This document shows, one piece after another, positions 38,782-48,568 of a stretch of 64,000 nucleotides of DNA. The DNA lies in assembly GCF_014645135.1 (NCBI RefSeq), contig NZ_BMLH01000011.1, forward strand, positions 1-64,000. Reading direction: 5' to 3'. Source of the stretch: Rheinheimera tangshanensis (lineage in GTDB: Bacteria; Pseudomonadota; Gammaproteobacteria; Enterobacterales; Alteromonadaceae). How positions within the stretch are numbered: position 1 is the stretch's first letter; each line of letters starts with the position of its first letter. The notes under the pieces were generated by a model that had not been told where the DNA came from, searched no databases, and saw nothing but the letters and a program-made list of their open reading frames with translations. Both the position numbers and the translations under genes were made by a program.

Positions 38782-40652
38782 GGTTGAGCTCCGGCTGCGC
38801 TTTGACGGGTAAAGTAATGATCCATCATTTTACGGGCTATAGGACCTGCGTTGGCACCACCACCACCGGCGTTTTCTAAGGCGACAGTGACCAGAATGCT
38901 TGGATTTTCAGCCGGAGCGTACGCTATAAACATCGCATTATCCCGGTGGATTTCCTTAATTGCATTGGCATCGTACTTCTGATTTACCGCCATATTAATA
39001 ACCTGAGCTGTACCTGATTTACCAGCCGCGCTGTAGCTGATGCCTTTAAAGGCATTAAACCCTGTGCCTCCTTGTACCATCACTGTCTGACGCATAGCCT
39101 CTTTGGCAATACGCCAGTTATTGTGATCTTTAACTTCCATCGCAGTTTGTAACGGTGCAATCAGACTGGTGTCCTTTCCCTGGCTGCGGAAGTAGCGTCC
39201 CATATGAGGAGTGGGTCTTTGGCCATCATTGACCAGAATAGCGGTGGATAACGCCAATTGCATAGGAGTTACGCTCCAGTAACTTTGGCCTATACCCAAA
39301 GACACCGTATCACCTGGGTACCAGCTTTGTTTGTGTCTGGCTCTTTTCCACTCTTTAGAGGGCATCAGACCTGCGCTTTCTTCCATTACATCGATGCCGG
39401 TGCGGGAACCAAAGCCAAACTTTTTCATGTAATCAGAAATTTTGTCTATACCAAGCTTCACGGCCAAATCATAAAAATAAGTGTCACAGCTTTTGGTAAT
39501 AGCGGTGTAGACATCAACCCAGCCGTGTCCCCATTTGACATGGTCACGGTAAGGACGGCTGTAATTTGGTAGTTTATAAAAACCAGGGTCGGGAATGCGG
39601 GTTTGTTCTGTCACTGTGCCATTTTCTAATCCCAAAACCGCCATATGCGGCTTAATAGTCGAAGCCGGTGGATATACACCCTGAGTCACTCTATTGACCA
39701 GTGGACGGTTGGGGGAATTCAGCAGCTCACGGTAATTTTTACCGCTAATACCATGTACAAATAAGTTCGGGTCATAACTTGGGTTACTGTAAAAGGCTAA
39801 AACAGCACCATCCCGTGGGTCCATAGCTACGATAGCTCCGCGGTTGTCGCCAATCAGTTCCTGGGCTTTTAGCTGCAGGCTCATGTCGATGGATAAAATT
39901 AAATCATCACCAGAGGTGGCTGGTTTAGAGTCCAGAATACGAATCACCCGGCCTCTGTTATTTACCTCCACTTGCTCAAAACCGACCTGACCATGCAGCT
40001 GGCTTTCGTAAAAACGCTCCAGCCCTATTTTGCCGATGTCACGACTGGCCGCATAGTTAGCACTAACGCCTTCTTCCTCGAGCTTCGCCAGCTCTTTAGC
40101 ATTAATTTTGCCGATGTAACCTAAGGCATGGGTAAAGAGTTCACCAAAAGGATAATGTCGGGTTAAGCGAGCTTCTAAAGTCACACCCGGCAGTCTATGT
40201 TGGTTGACCGCAATAATGGCGACTTCCTGCTCTGTCAGATGCTCTTTGATTGCGATACTGACAAAACGTCTGTGGTACTTTACTTCTTTTAAAAACTCTT
40301 GCTGGCGCTCTGGCGTAATTTCAATCAGGCGGGCAATTTCAGCCAAAGTTTCAGGAATATTTTTCACTTGCTCCGGAACGAGTTCCACCGAGTGGATAGG
40401 ACGGTTTTCCGCTAACAAAATACCGTTACGATCGTAGATCAGGCCCCGGTTCGGCGGCTGAGGAATAAGCTTAATACGGTTACCATCGGCACGGGTCATA
40501 TAGTGTTCGTGCATCACCACTTGTAATTTGTATTGATTAAAAATCACCACACAAAAACAAATCAGTACTACAGCAAAGCCAAACAACGCCCTTTGATTAA
40601 ACATCTGGCTTTCGGCTGCTGGATCCTGAATTGACGGGCGTTTTTTAATCAT
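38778..40652 (-). CDS. mrdA: Peptidoglycan transpeptidase PBP2 (MrdA)
   Basis: PBP2 crosslinks peptidoglycan during elongation with RodA. The 624-aa protein has a short cytoplasmic tail, one membrane helix (about 22-40), the pedestal region starting NRIKLIPQPPNRGLIYDRNG, and the transpeptidase domain with STIK, SCD and KSGTAQ. The start at 40652 (MIKKRPSIQDP) matches family length; no clear ribosome site precedes it, nor the alternative TTG at 40700. Directly upstream is a diverged copy of its own first codons, described separately. Confidence 0.95.
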   Translation of the reverse strand: MIKKRPSIQDPAAESQMFNQRALFGFAVVLICFCVVIFNQYKLQVVMHEHYMTRADGNRIKLIPQPPNRGLIYDRNGILLAENRPIHSVELVPEQVKNIPETLAEIARLIEITPERQQEFLKEVKYHRRFVSIAIKEHLTEQEVAIIAVNQHRLPGVTLEARLTRHYPFGELFTHALGYIGKINAKELAKLEEEGVSANYAASRDIGKIGLERFYESQLHGQVGFEQVEVNNRGRVIRILDSKPATSGDDLILSIDMSLQLKAQELIGDNRGAIVAMDPRDGAVLAFYSNPSYDPNLFVHGISGKNYRELLNSPNRPLVNRVTQGVYPPASTIKPHMAVLGLENGTVTEQTRIPDPGFYKLPNYSRPYRDHVKWGHGWVDVYTAITKSCDTYFYDLAVKLGIDKISDYMKKFGFGSRTGIDVMEESAGLMPSKEWKRARHKQSWYPGDTVSLGIGQSYWSVTPMQLALSTAILVNDGQRPTPHMGRYFRSQGKDTSLIAPLQTAMEVKDHNNWRIAKEAMRQTVMVQGGTGFNAFKGISYSAAGKSGTAQVINMAVNQKYDANAIKEIHRDNAMFIAYAPAENPSILVTVALENAGGGGANAGPIARKMMDHYFTRQSAAGAQP

Positions 40653-40827
40653 GGTTAGTCGCGGTGATAGACAAAAAGAGGATGGCTGATACTCCCACAA
40701 ATCAGGGTTACAACAAAATCAAACAAAGCCTTTTGACTAAATAGCTGATTTTGTGATGCCAGAACCTGTGTAGGCGGGAGATGATTCATAATAATTATTC
40801 GCGATGGTAAGGGTGATTAGTACTGAT
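40557..40827. repeat. Ancient tandem duplication of the rlmH-mrdA junction
   Basis: Two diverged copies of about 137-140 bases are visible. ACAAATCAG occurs at 40557-40565 and 40697-40705, followed in both by matching blocks (AAACAA, GCC, TTTGA, TAAA). Start codons on the minus strand fall at 40652 and 40789. Each copy starts with the end of rlmH (SIS...HP..YHR-E/D then stop) and runs into the mrdA start. Confidence 0.75.
40655..40789 (-). CDS. 44-aa ORF, truncated PBP2 N-terminus left by tandem duplication
   Basis: The ORF begins MNHLPPTQVLASQ and ends LFVYHRD. Residues 14-31 (NQLFSQKALFDFVVTLIC) align with MrdA 15-32 (SQMFNQRALFGFAVVLIC) at 11 of 18 positions, with mostly conservative changes; the tail SISHPLFVYHRD resembles the RlmH end [11 protein letters not shown]. 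It would be a tiny membrane peptide starting six bases after the rlmH stop. No ribosome binding site is evident. It may be a decaying relic, a short coupling ORF for mrdA translation, or a real small protein. Confidence 0.45.
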   Translation of the reverse strand: MNHLPPTQVLASQNQLFSQKALFDFVVTLICGSISHPLFVYHRD

Positions 40828-41265
40828 ACTCCAGGCCCGGTACAAGCTTTCTGCCAGGACAACCCGAACCATGGGATGGGGCATCGTCAGCGCAGACAAA
40901 GACCATTTACCTTCACTGGCTGCGATACACTCAGGTGCTAAGCCTTCAGGGCCGCCCACCAATAAACACACATCACGGCCGTCCATTTGCCATTGCGTCA
41001 GTTTTTGTGCCAGTTGTGGACTACTCCAGTTGGCACCTTCCACCTCCAGCGTGATAATGCGGGCACCTTTGGGAATCGCTGCCAGCATTTTTTCGCCTTC
41101 GGTTTCAAGAATACGTTTAATATCCGCATTTTTTCCGCGTTTACCAGCCGGAATTTCAATGAGCTCCAGTGGTAAATCGCGCGGAAAACGACGGGCATAT
41201 TCCTGATAAGCCGTAGAGACCCAATCGGGCATTTTGGTGCCGACTGCAATCAGCATTAACTTCAT
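40795..41265 (-). CDS. rlmH: 23S rRNA m3-pseudouridine-1915 methyltransferase RlmH
   Basis: RlmH is a SPOUT-fold enzyme that methylates pseudouridine 1915 in helix 69 of 70S ribosomes. The 156-aa length is standard. Family segments are [28 protein letters not shown] and the C-terminal [14 protein letters not shown]...HPYHRE. It follows rsfS by four bases. Confidence 0.97.
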   Translation of the reverse strand: MKLMLIAVGTKMPDWVSTAYQEYARRFPRDLPLELIEIPAGKRGKNADIKRILETEGEKMLAAIPKGARIITLEVEGANWSSPQLAQKLTQWQMDGRDVCLLVGGPEGLAPECIAASEGKWSLSALTMPHPMVRVVLAESLYRAWSISTNHPYHRE

Positions 41266-41269
41266 GCTG

Positions 41270-41590
41270 TTAAACGCTCCAGAGTTTCTCTAACTGGTAA
41301 AAACTGCGGCTTTCTTCCTGCATCACATGGGCAATCACTTCACCCAAATCAATCAGTACCCATTCCCCTGAACCTTCACCTTCAATGCCTAACACACTGA
41401 CTCCGGCTTTTTTCGCTTCTTTGACCAGATGATCGGCGATAGAACGGGTATGACGGTTTGAGGTGCCTGAACAGATCACCATAGAATCCGTCACATTGGA
41501 TTTTTCTCTGACATCCAGGCTGACGATATCCTTGGCTTTCATGTCGTCCAGCTTGTCGAGGACGAAGGCTAATAAATCTTGTGCTTGCAC
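41270..41590 (-). CDS. rsfS: Ribosomal silencing factor RsfS
   Basis: RsfS binds L14 and blocks subunit joining in starvation. The 106-aa protein shows [24 protein letters not shown] and [21 protein letters not shown], all conserved. It is between nadD and rlmH, as in E. coli. Confidence 0.97.
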   Translation of the reverse strand: MQAQDLLAFVLDKLDDMKAKDIVSLDVREKSNVTDSMVICSGTSNRHTRSIADHLVKEAKKAGVSVLGIEGEGSGEWVLIDLGEVIAHVMQEESRSFYQLEKLWSV

Positions 41591-41642
41591 TTTTAACTCC
41601 GGGGTCTAAAAACGCGACATGTTAACACTTTTTGTTGTGATC

Positions 41643-42305
41643 TTATATGCCGCTGTACAGCCTTTCTGTTTTTATATATTGCAGCACTTCGGCTGGTATT
41701 AACGGAGTAAGTTCGTCGCTTTGCTGGTTTTTTTCCAGCAATGCTCTGATACGGGTTGCGCTCAGATCCTGTGGAGGATTATCCAACAGCATAATTTTGC
41801 CTGCGTCCAACAAATGCAGGTCTTGCAGAGAGTTTGTGCCGTAGTGCTGCAGCAGCGACGGGCAATCACCATCTTCGGCTGAACTGCCTGGTCTTTGGCA
41901 GACCACCAGATGTGCTAACTGCAAAATATTTTGCCACTGATGCCACTGTTTAAAGTACGCCAATGAGTCCATGCCCATCACAAATAATAAGCCACCTCGC
42001 GGATACTGTTCACGTAATAAACGCAAACTATCGACAGTGTACGAAGGGCTATGTTTATTCAACTCGAGTGATTGAAGATGCACTCCCGGAATATGCTCAA
42101 TGGCGATTTGTACCATGGCCGCTCTGTGTTCTGCGCTCACACCTGGGCTGGCTCGATGCGCTGGCAGATGACAGGGCATCAGTTGCACTTCCCGCACTGC
42201 ACAGTGTTTTAACACGTACTGTGCGCAGGCTAAATGCGCCATATGTATGGGATCAAAAGTGCCGCCAAAAACGGCAAAAGCGCGATCAGGGCGTGAAGTC
42301 GGCAT
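41643..42305 (-). CDS. nadD: Nicotinate-nucleotide adenylyltransferase NadD
   Basis: NadD forms deamido-NAD from nicotinate mononucleotide and ATP. The 220-aa protein carries the nucleotidyltransferase motif GGTFDPIHMAHL and the C-terminal SATRIRALL. The start overlaps the end of holA by 20 bases, suggesting coupling. Confidence 0.97.
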   Translation of the reverse strand: MPTSRPDRAFAVFGGTFDPIHMAHLACAQYVLKHCAVREVQLMPCHLPAHRASPGVSAEHRAAMVQIAIEHIPGVHLQSLELNKHSPSYTVDSLRLLREQYPRGGLLFVMGMDSLAYFKQWHQWQNILQLAHLVVCQRPGSSAEDGDCPSLLQHYGTNSLQDLHLLDAGKIMLLDNPPQDLSATRIRALLEKNQQSDELTPLIPAEVLQYIKTERLYSGI

Positions 42306-43338
42306 AACGCTGCTGCAATGAAAATACTTTGGAGACAGGGCTGACCAATAAACTGGTCAAATGTGCCAAAGCCAGTTCAGGGTTATGTAGCGCGCCGGAT
42401 TTAAAAGCCCGGTCAAAGGCGGCTAGTTCCTGTTGCACGTACCCCAACCATTTAGCGGGTAAACGTGATACTGCTGTTTGGTACATAGGTTGGCGTTTAG
42501 GCCAAATTGCATTTTTTTTGAAAAAGTCCGCCAGCGGTTTGCCTTGCTGCTGGGCCAGATGCATTTGCATCAAGGTTGTGACTTCTTTTTGCAATTGCCA
42601 GGCAATAATGACAGGCTCAGTGTCCTGCTGTAGCAGACGGTCAAGACGGTGCAAAGCTTCATTTCCCTGACCTGCGAGTAAAGCATCGACTAACTGAAAC
42701 ACCGAAAAATGCGACTGATCCGCTAAATGTTGTTCCAATAGTTCTGCATCTATAGTGCCGCTGACCAGACTTAACCCCAGTTTCTCCAGCTCCTGTGCCG
42801 CTGCTAATAAATTACCGGCACAATGATGCTGCATTAGGGTAATTGCATCTGGGGTTAAGTGTAGTTTTAATGCAGAGGCGCGTTGTTGTAACCAGCGCTG
42901 AAACTGTTGATCATCCAGCGGATAAAACTGCACCTGAACGGCTTGTTCCGCTAAGGTTTTAAACCAGGCGGATTTCGCGTAATCATTGGCGTTTTTAGCG
43001 GCGTGTAACACCAGAATTAAATCCGGGTGTAATAACGAAGGCAACTGTTTTAATAGGTCACTGGCACCTGTCGGTAACTTGGCCGGCAGTTCCAGCTCAA
43101 AGACACGACGGGGTGAAAATAACGATAAGTTATTCAGTTCCATCAGAAAGTCGTTCCAGCTGAAACTAGTGTCCCAGCTGTAACTTTGCCGTTCTTCAAA
43201 GCCGTGTTTTTTCGCTGCAGCACGGATTAAATCTATGCTTTCCTGCTTTTGCAATGGCTCTTCACCAAACACCAGGTAAACAGATGTCAGGCTTTTTTGT
43301 AACTGTGCAGCAAGCTGATTGCTATACAGTTTCAGCAT
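42286..43338 (-). CDS. holA: DNA polymerase III delta subunit HolA
   Basis: HolA opens the beta clamp within the clamp loader. The 350-aa protein starts MLKLYSNQLAAQL and includes VYLVFGEEPLQKQESIDLI, LVLHAAKNAND and QYPLDDQQFQRWLQ-like segments seen in family members. It begins at the base where lptE ends and overlaps nadD. Confidence 0.94.
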   Translation of the reverse strand: MLKLYSNQLAAQLQKSLTSVYLVFGEEPLQKQESIDLIRAAAKKHGFEERQSYSWDTSFSWNDFLMELNNLSLFSPRRVFELELPAKLPTGASDLLKQLPSLLHPDLILVLHAAKNANDYAKSAWFKTLAEQAVQVQFYPLDDQQFQRWLQQRASALKLHLTPDAITLMQHHCAGNLLAAAQELEKLGLSLVSGTIDAELLEQHLADQSHFSVFQLVDALLAGQGNEALHRLDRLLQQDTEPVIIAWQLQKEVTTLMQMHLAQQQGKPLADFFKKNAIWPKRQPMYQTAVSRLPAKWLGYVQQELAAFDRAFKSGALHNPELALAHLTSLLVSPVSKVFSLQQRYADFTP

Positions 43339-43823
43339 TAGTTAATCCTGTTTAACTGACGGATGATGCGGCTGGCTGCCTGACTTCTCAGTTCTTGCAG
43401 CAACAAATCCAGCTCTTTGGCTTTGGCAAGCGCCAGGTTTGGGTCGTCCTGATAGTCACGCGTCAGTTCAAACTGAAACTCCTGAATATCCTGTCCTGGT
43501 AATAGCACTTGATATTTCACCCGATAAATCAGTTCGTATTCTGCGACCTGACCATTAGGAAATAACGATAAGGTGCGACGCTCCAGACTATCCTGCTGTA
43601 GCATCAGGGCTGGTGCTTTAGGGTCGAGTTTTGTCAGCAATTTCACAGCATTACTTTCCAGCTGTTCAGACAACAGACTGGCCAGTTCCGAATGTTTTTT
43701 CGCGTCCACGAAAATAGCTGGATAACGCTCAAGCGGCAGGCTACCACGTAAGTGGAAGCCACAGCTGGTCAGAAGCAGGCTGCCAGCAAGCAGCAGCCCT
43801 GTCCACATCAGGTTTTTTTTCAT
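43338..43823 (-). CDS. lptE: LPS-assembly lipoprotein LptE
   Basis: LptE plugs the LptD barrel and helps deliver LPS to the outer leaflet. The 161-aa precursor has a lipobox LLTS before the cysteine and the family start CGFHLRGSLPL. It lies one base after leuS, the conserved leuS-lptE-holA-nadD order. Confidence 0.95.
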   Translation of the reverse strand: MKKNLMWTGLLLAGSLLLTSCGFHLRGSLPLERYPAIFVDAKKHSELASLLSEQLESNAVKLLTKLDPKAPALMLQQDSLERRTLSLFPNGQVAEYELIYRVKYQVLLPGQDIQEFQFELTRDYQDDPNLALAKAKELDLLLQELRSQAASRIIRQLNRIN

Positions 43824-43824
43824 T

Positions 43825-46434
<2,610 letters not shown>

Positions 46435-46590
46435 TCAAAACCAGACCGATGAAACCGGCGGGAAAAATTGCCGCTAGCATACCGCAAGCGGGGGGGGCGC
46501 AACAACAGGCACTCTGAGGAATATCACTATTGTGCAGCATAAAATATCGCGCAGCACAAAAAGCCCCACAGCAGACAGGCCCTGTTGCGC

Positions 46591-47763
46591 TTAGTCTGTT
46601 GTGGAAGAGGGCAAAGCGTTCAGCACTTTACCTACCAGTTGATTGAGCTCATCGCCATTGCCTATCCAGCGTGCGATCATCAGCAGATCGTTTTCTTTGT
46701 CGATGTAAATAATATTTCGGCCAGCGCCCTGAAAAGTCACTGCGGTTTCGGGAGCACTTGGTAAAGCCTTCCGGCCCGGATTTAAGAACCAGTTGGCAAA
46801 ACCATATTCAGGGTTCGCTGAGCCACCTGTGCTGGCAAGGCGGATCCATTCTTTGCTGATCAGTTGCTTGTCCTGCCACTTACCATCCCGTAAAAACAGA
46901 TAACCAAAACGGGCTAAATCCCAGGCATTAATAAACATACCGCCACCCCAATGGCCGCCACCGGATACCGATTGCATCTTCTGACCATCCAGCTCAATCC
47001 AGCTGTTGTCATAGCCATACCAGCGCCAGGTCGATGAAGCGCCTATAGGCGTCATGATGTGTTCGTTCAATACTTGCGGCAGAGGTTTACGCCAGACATA
47101 CAAGGTCGATAATGCCAGCAGGTTGACCCGTACATCGTTGTATTTGTAATAACTGCCCGGCGTACGTAACGGCCGATGTGGCCAGTCAGCCGGTGTTTTG
47201 CCTTCAGGTCGGTCAGCCCAGTCGGGTTTGCCCCACAAGGTACCTTGCCAGTCGCTGGTTTGACGCAGCAGATGATCCCAGCGAATTTTGCTGTTGTGTG
47301 CGCCTTGATATAAATCAACGCCATGAGGCATGTAGCTGCTTACTTTGTCCTGCAGGTTATGAATTAAGCCTTGTTGCCAGGCCAGGCCTGTTACCGTAGT
47401 TAGAAAAGTTTTGGTGATGCTGTGGGTCATATCCACAGCCTCTGTATCGCCCCACTGAGCTATCACGGCGCCTTTGTAAATAATGATGCCGTTGGCCGGA
47501 GCCCGGGTTTTCATCGGGCCGATAATTTGATCGTAGGGCTCTTTAGCGCCAAAAGTGGTGGCCTGAACTATGGCCTGATCCGGGTCTGCGTTGTTTTCGG
47601 CTTTGATGGCGTAATCCACCGCTTGTTGCAGTAGAACGGTATTTACCTTTAATTCGGCGGCTGGTTTTTGTTGCCATTGCCCGGCCGGAGGAAAGTACTC
47701 AGCGCTGTTGCTGGCAGAGCTAAAGAGTAAAGCCACGGTGGTAAAAGCAAAATAAAGTTTCAT
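46591..47763 (-). CDS. Periplasmic serine hydrolase, beta-lactamase-like (COG1680 type)
   Basis: A 390-aa exported protein of the penicillin-binding/class C beta-lactamase fold. The signal peptide is at about 1-20. The serine motif is S-I-T-K in THSITKTF, and the tyrosine motif is YKYND; a HWGGG-like segment lies where the third motif is expected. The start at 47763 follows AAGGGG. Esterase, D-aminopeptidase or carboxypeptidase activity are all possible, and no close partner gene indicates the substrate. It lies upstream of leuS on the same strand with a 177-base gap. Confidence 0.85.
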   Translation of the reverse strand: MKLYFAFTTVALLFSSASNSAEYFPPAGQWQQKPAAELKVNTVLLQQAVDYAIKAENNADPDQAIVQATTFGAKEPYDQIIGPMKTRAPANGIIIYKGAVIAQWGDTEAVDMTHSITKTFLTTVTGLAWQQGLIHNLQDKVSSYMPHGVDLYQGAHNSKIRWDHLLRQTSDWQGTLWGKPDWADRPEGKTPADWPHRPLRTPGSYYKYNDVRVNLLALSTLYVWRKPLPQVLNEHIMTPIGASSTWRWYGYDNSWIELDGQKMQSVSGGGHWGGGMFINAWDLARFGYLFLRDGKWQDKQLISKEWIRLASTGGSANPEYGFANWFLNPGRKALPSAPETAVTFQGAGRNIIYIDKENDLLMIARWIGNGDELNQLVGKVLNALPSSTTD

Positions 47764-47912
47764 TAACAACCCCTTTTATAATTCTGTCTGCAGCCTGAGC
47801 TTCAGCGTTAAAAGCCGCAATAGTCTTGCGACTAAAAAACCGGGCTACAGGTTTAAAATCCAGCCAGTTGATTTTGTCCGTCTATACTCACTAAGAGTTG
47901 TAAGGAGGATTT

Positions 47913-48368
47913 ATGTCCGAATTTAAAGATAAATATCAGAATTGGCTCAATGAGTTAGCCGCTATGTTCAAAGAAGGGCGGCAGCAGCAACTGGATAATC
48001 TGGTGAGCTTTGCCGACACAATCAAAGCTTATGCCAAAGCGGGTAAAGAGCTGACGGCTTATGAAACCCAGCTTTTTATCGAAACCTTTAAACGCCAGGC
48101 CACTGAGTCTGAACAAGCGCCATCACTCTGGCCTGAAACTCTGTGGTATGAACTTTCACTGATCACCGACAAAACTCAGATTGAATGGCAGGAACTGATG
48201 CAGGATTTGGAGCATCAAGGCACCTATCAACAAGGTGAAGAAGTGGGCATGGGGCTGTATCAATGCCAGCAGTGTCAGCAACAGCTAGCTTTTTATCATC
48301 CGGCCGAATTAGGTGCTTGTGTCTATTGTGGAGGTACGCAGTTCAGCCGACAGGGCCTGCCTTTTTAA
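47913..48368 (+). CDS. ybeL: YbeL-like zinc-ribbon protein (DUF1451)
   Basis: A 151-aa cytoplasmic protein with a helical N-terminal two-thirds and a C-terminal zinc ribbon: CQQC (about 115-118) and CVYC (about 134-137). E. coli ybeL also sits next to the leuS cluster. AAGGAGG precedes the ATG. Its function is unknown. Confidence 0.88.
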   Translation: MSEFKDKYQNWLNELAAMFKEGRQQQLDNLVSFADTIKAYAKAGKELTAYETQLFIETFKRQATESEQAPSLWPETLWYELSLITDKTQIEWQELMQDLEHQGTYQQGEEVGMGLYQCQQCQQQLAFYHPAELGACVYCGGTQFSRQGLPF

Positions 48369-48377
48369 AACCGTCGT

Positions 48378-48480
48378 CCTTGAAGCTGCAGCTTTGTTGA
48401 CTGCGCCACTCGCCCCAGTCACATAGGTTAACTATGCTCCTGGGGTCTCAGAGGCTTGTCGCCTCCCTGCAACTCCAAGT
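48378..48480. repeat. Structured intergenic element between ybeL and the Lon-like gene
   Basis: Roughly paired outer arms CTTGAAGCTGCAG (about 48379) and CTGCAACTCCAAG (about 48467) enclose two clean hairpins. One is CCCCAG/CTGGGG (48413-48418 and 48440-48445) with inner CATAG/CTATG; the other is GAGGC-ttgtc-GCCTC (48451-48465). It has no T-run. I recall similar sequences as dispersed elements in related marine bacteria, unverified. Confidence 0.55.
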
Positions 48481-48568
48481 TACTTAGGTTTACATCATTC
48501 ATTTTATTCAATGATTTGTTAAGATGACGGAAATTGTAGTTTTCATCTTTCAACACTGAGCAGGTTGC

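Noticed and set aside
46490-46497. Run of eight G residues upstream of leuS as a phase-variation tract
   Set aside because: It is intergenic and upstream of the leuS start on the opposite strand with no promoter alignment; leuS is essential, and a single tract is weak evidence.
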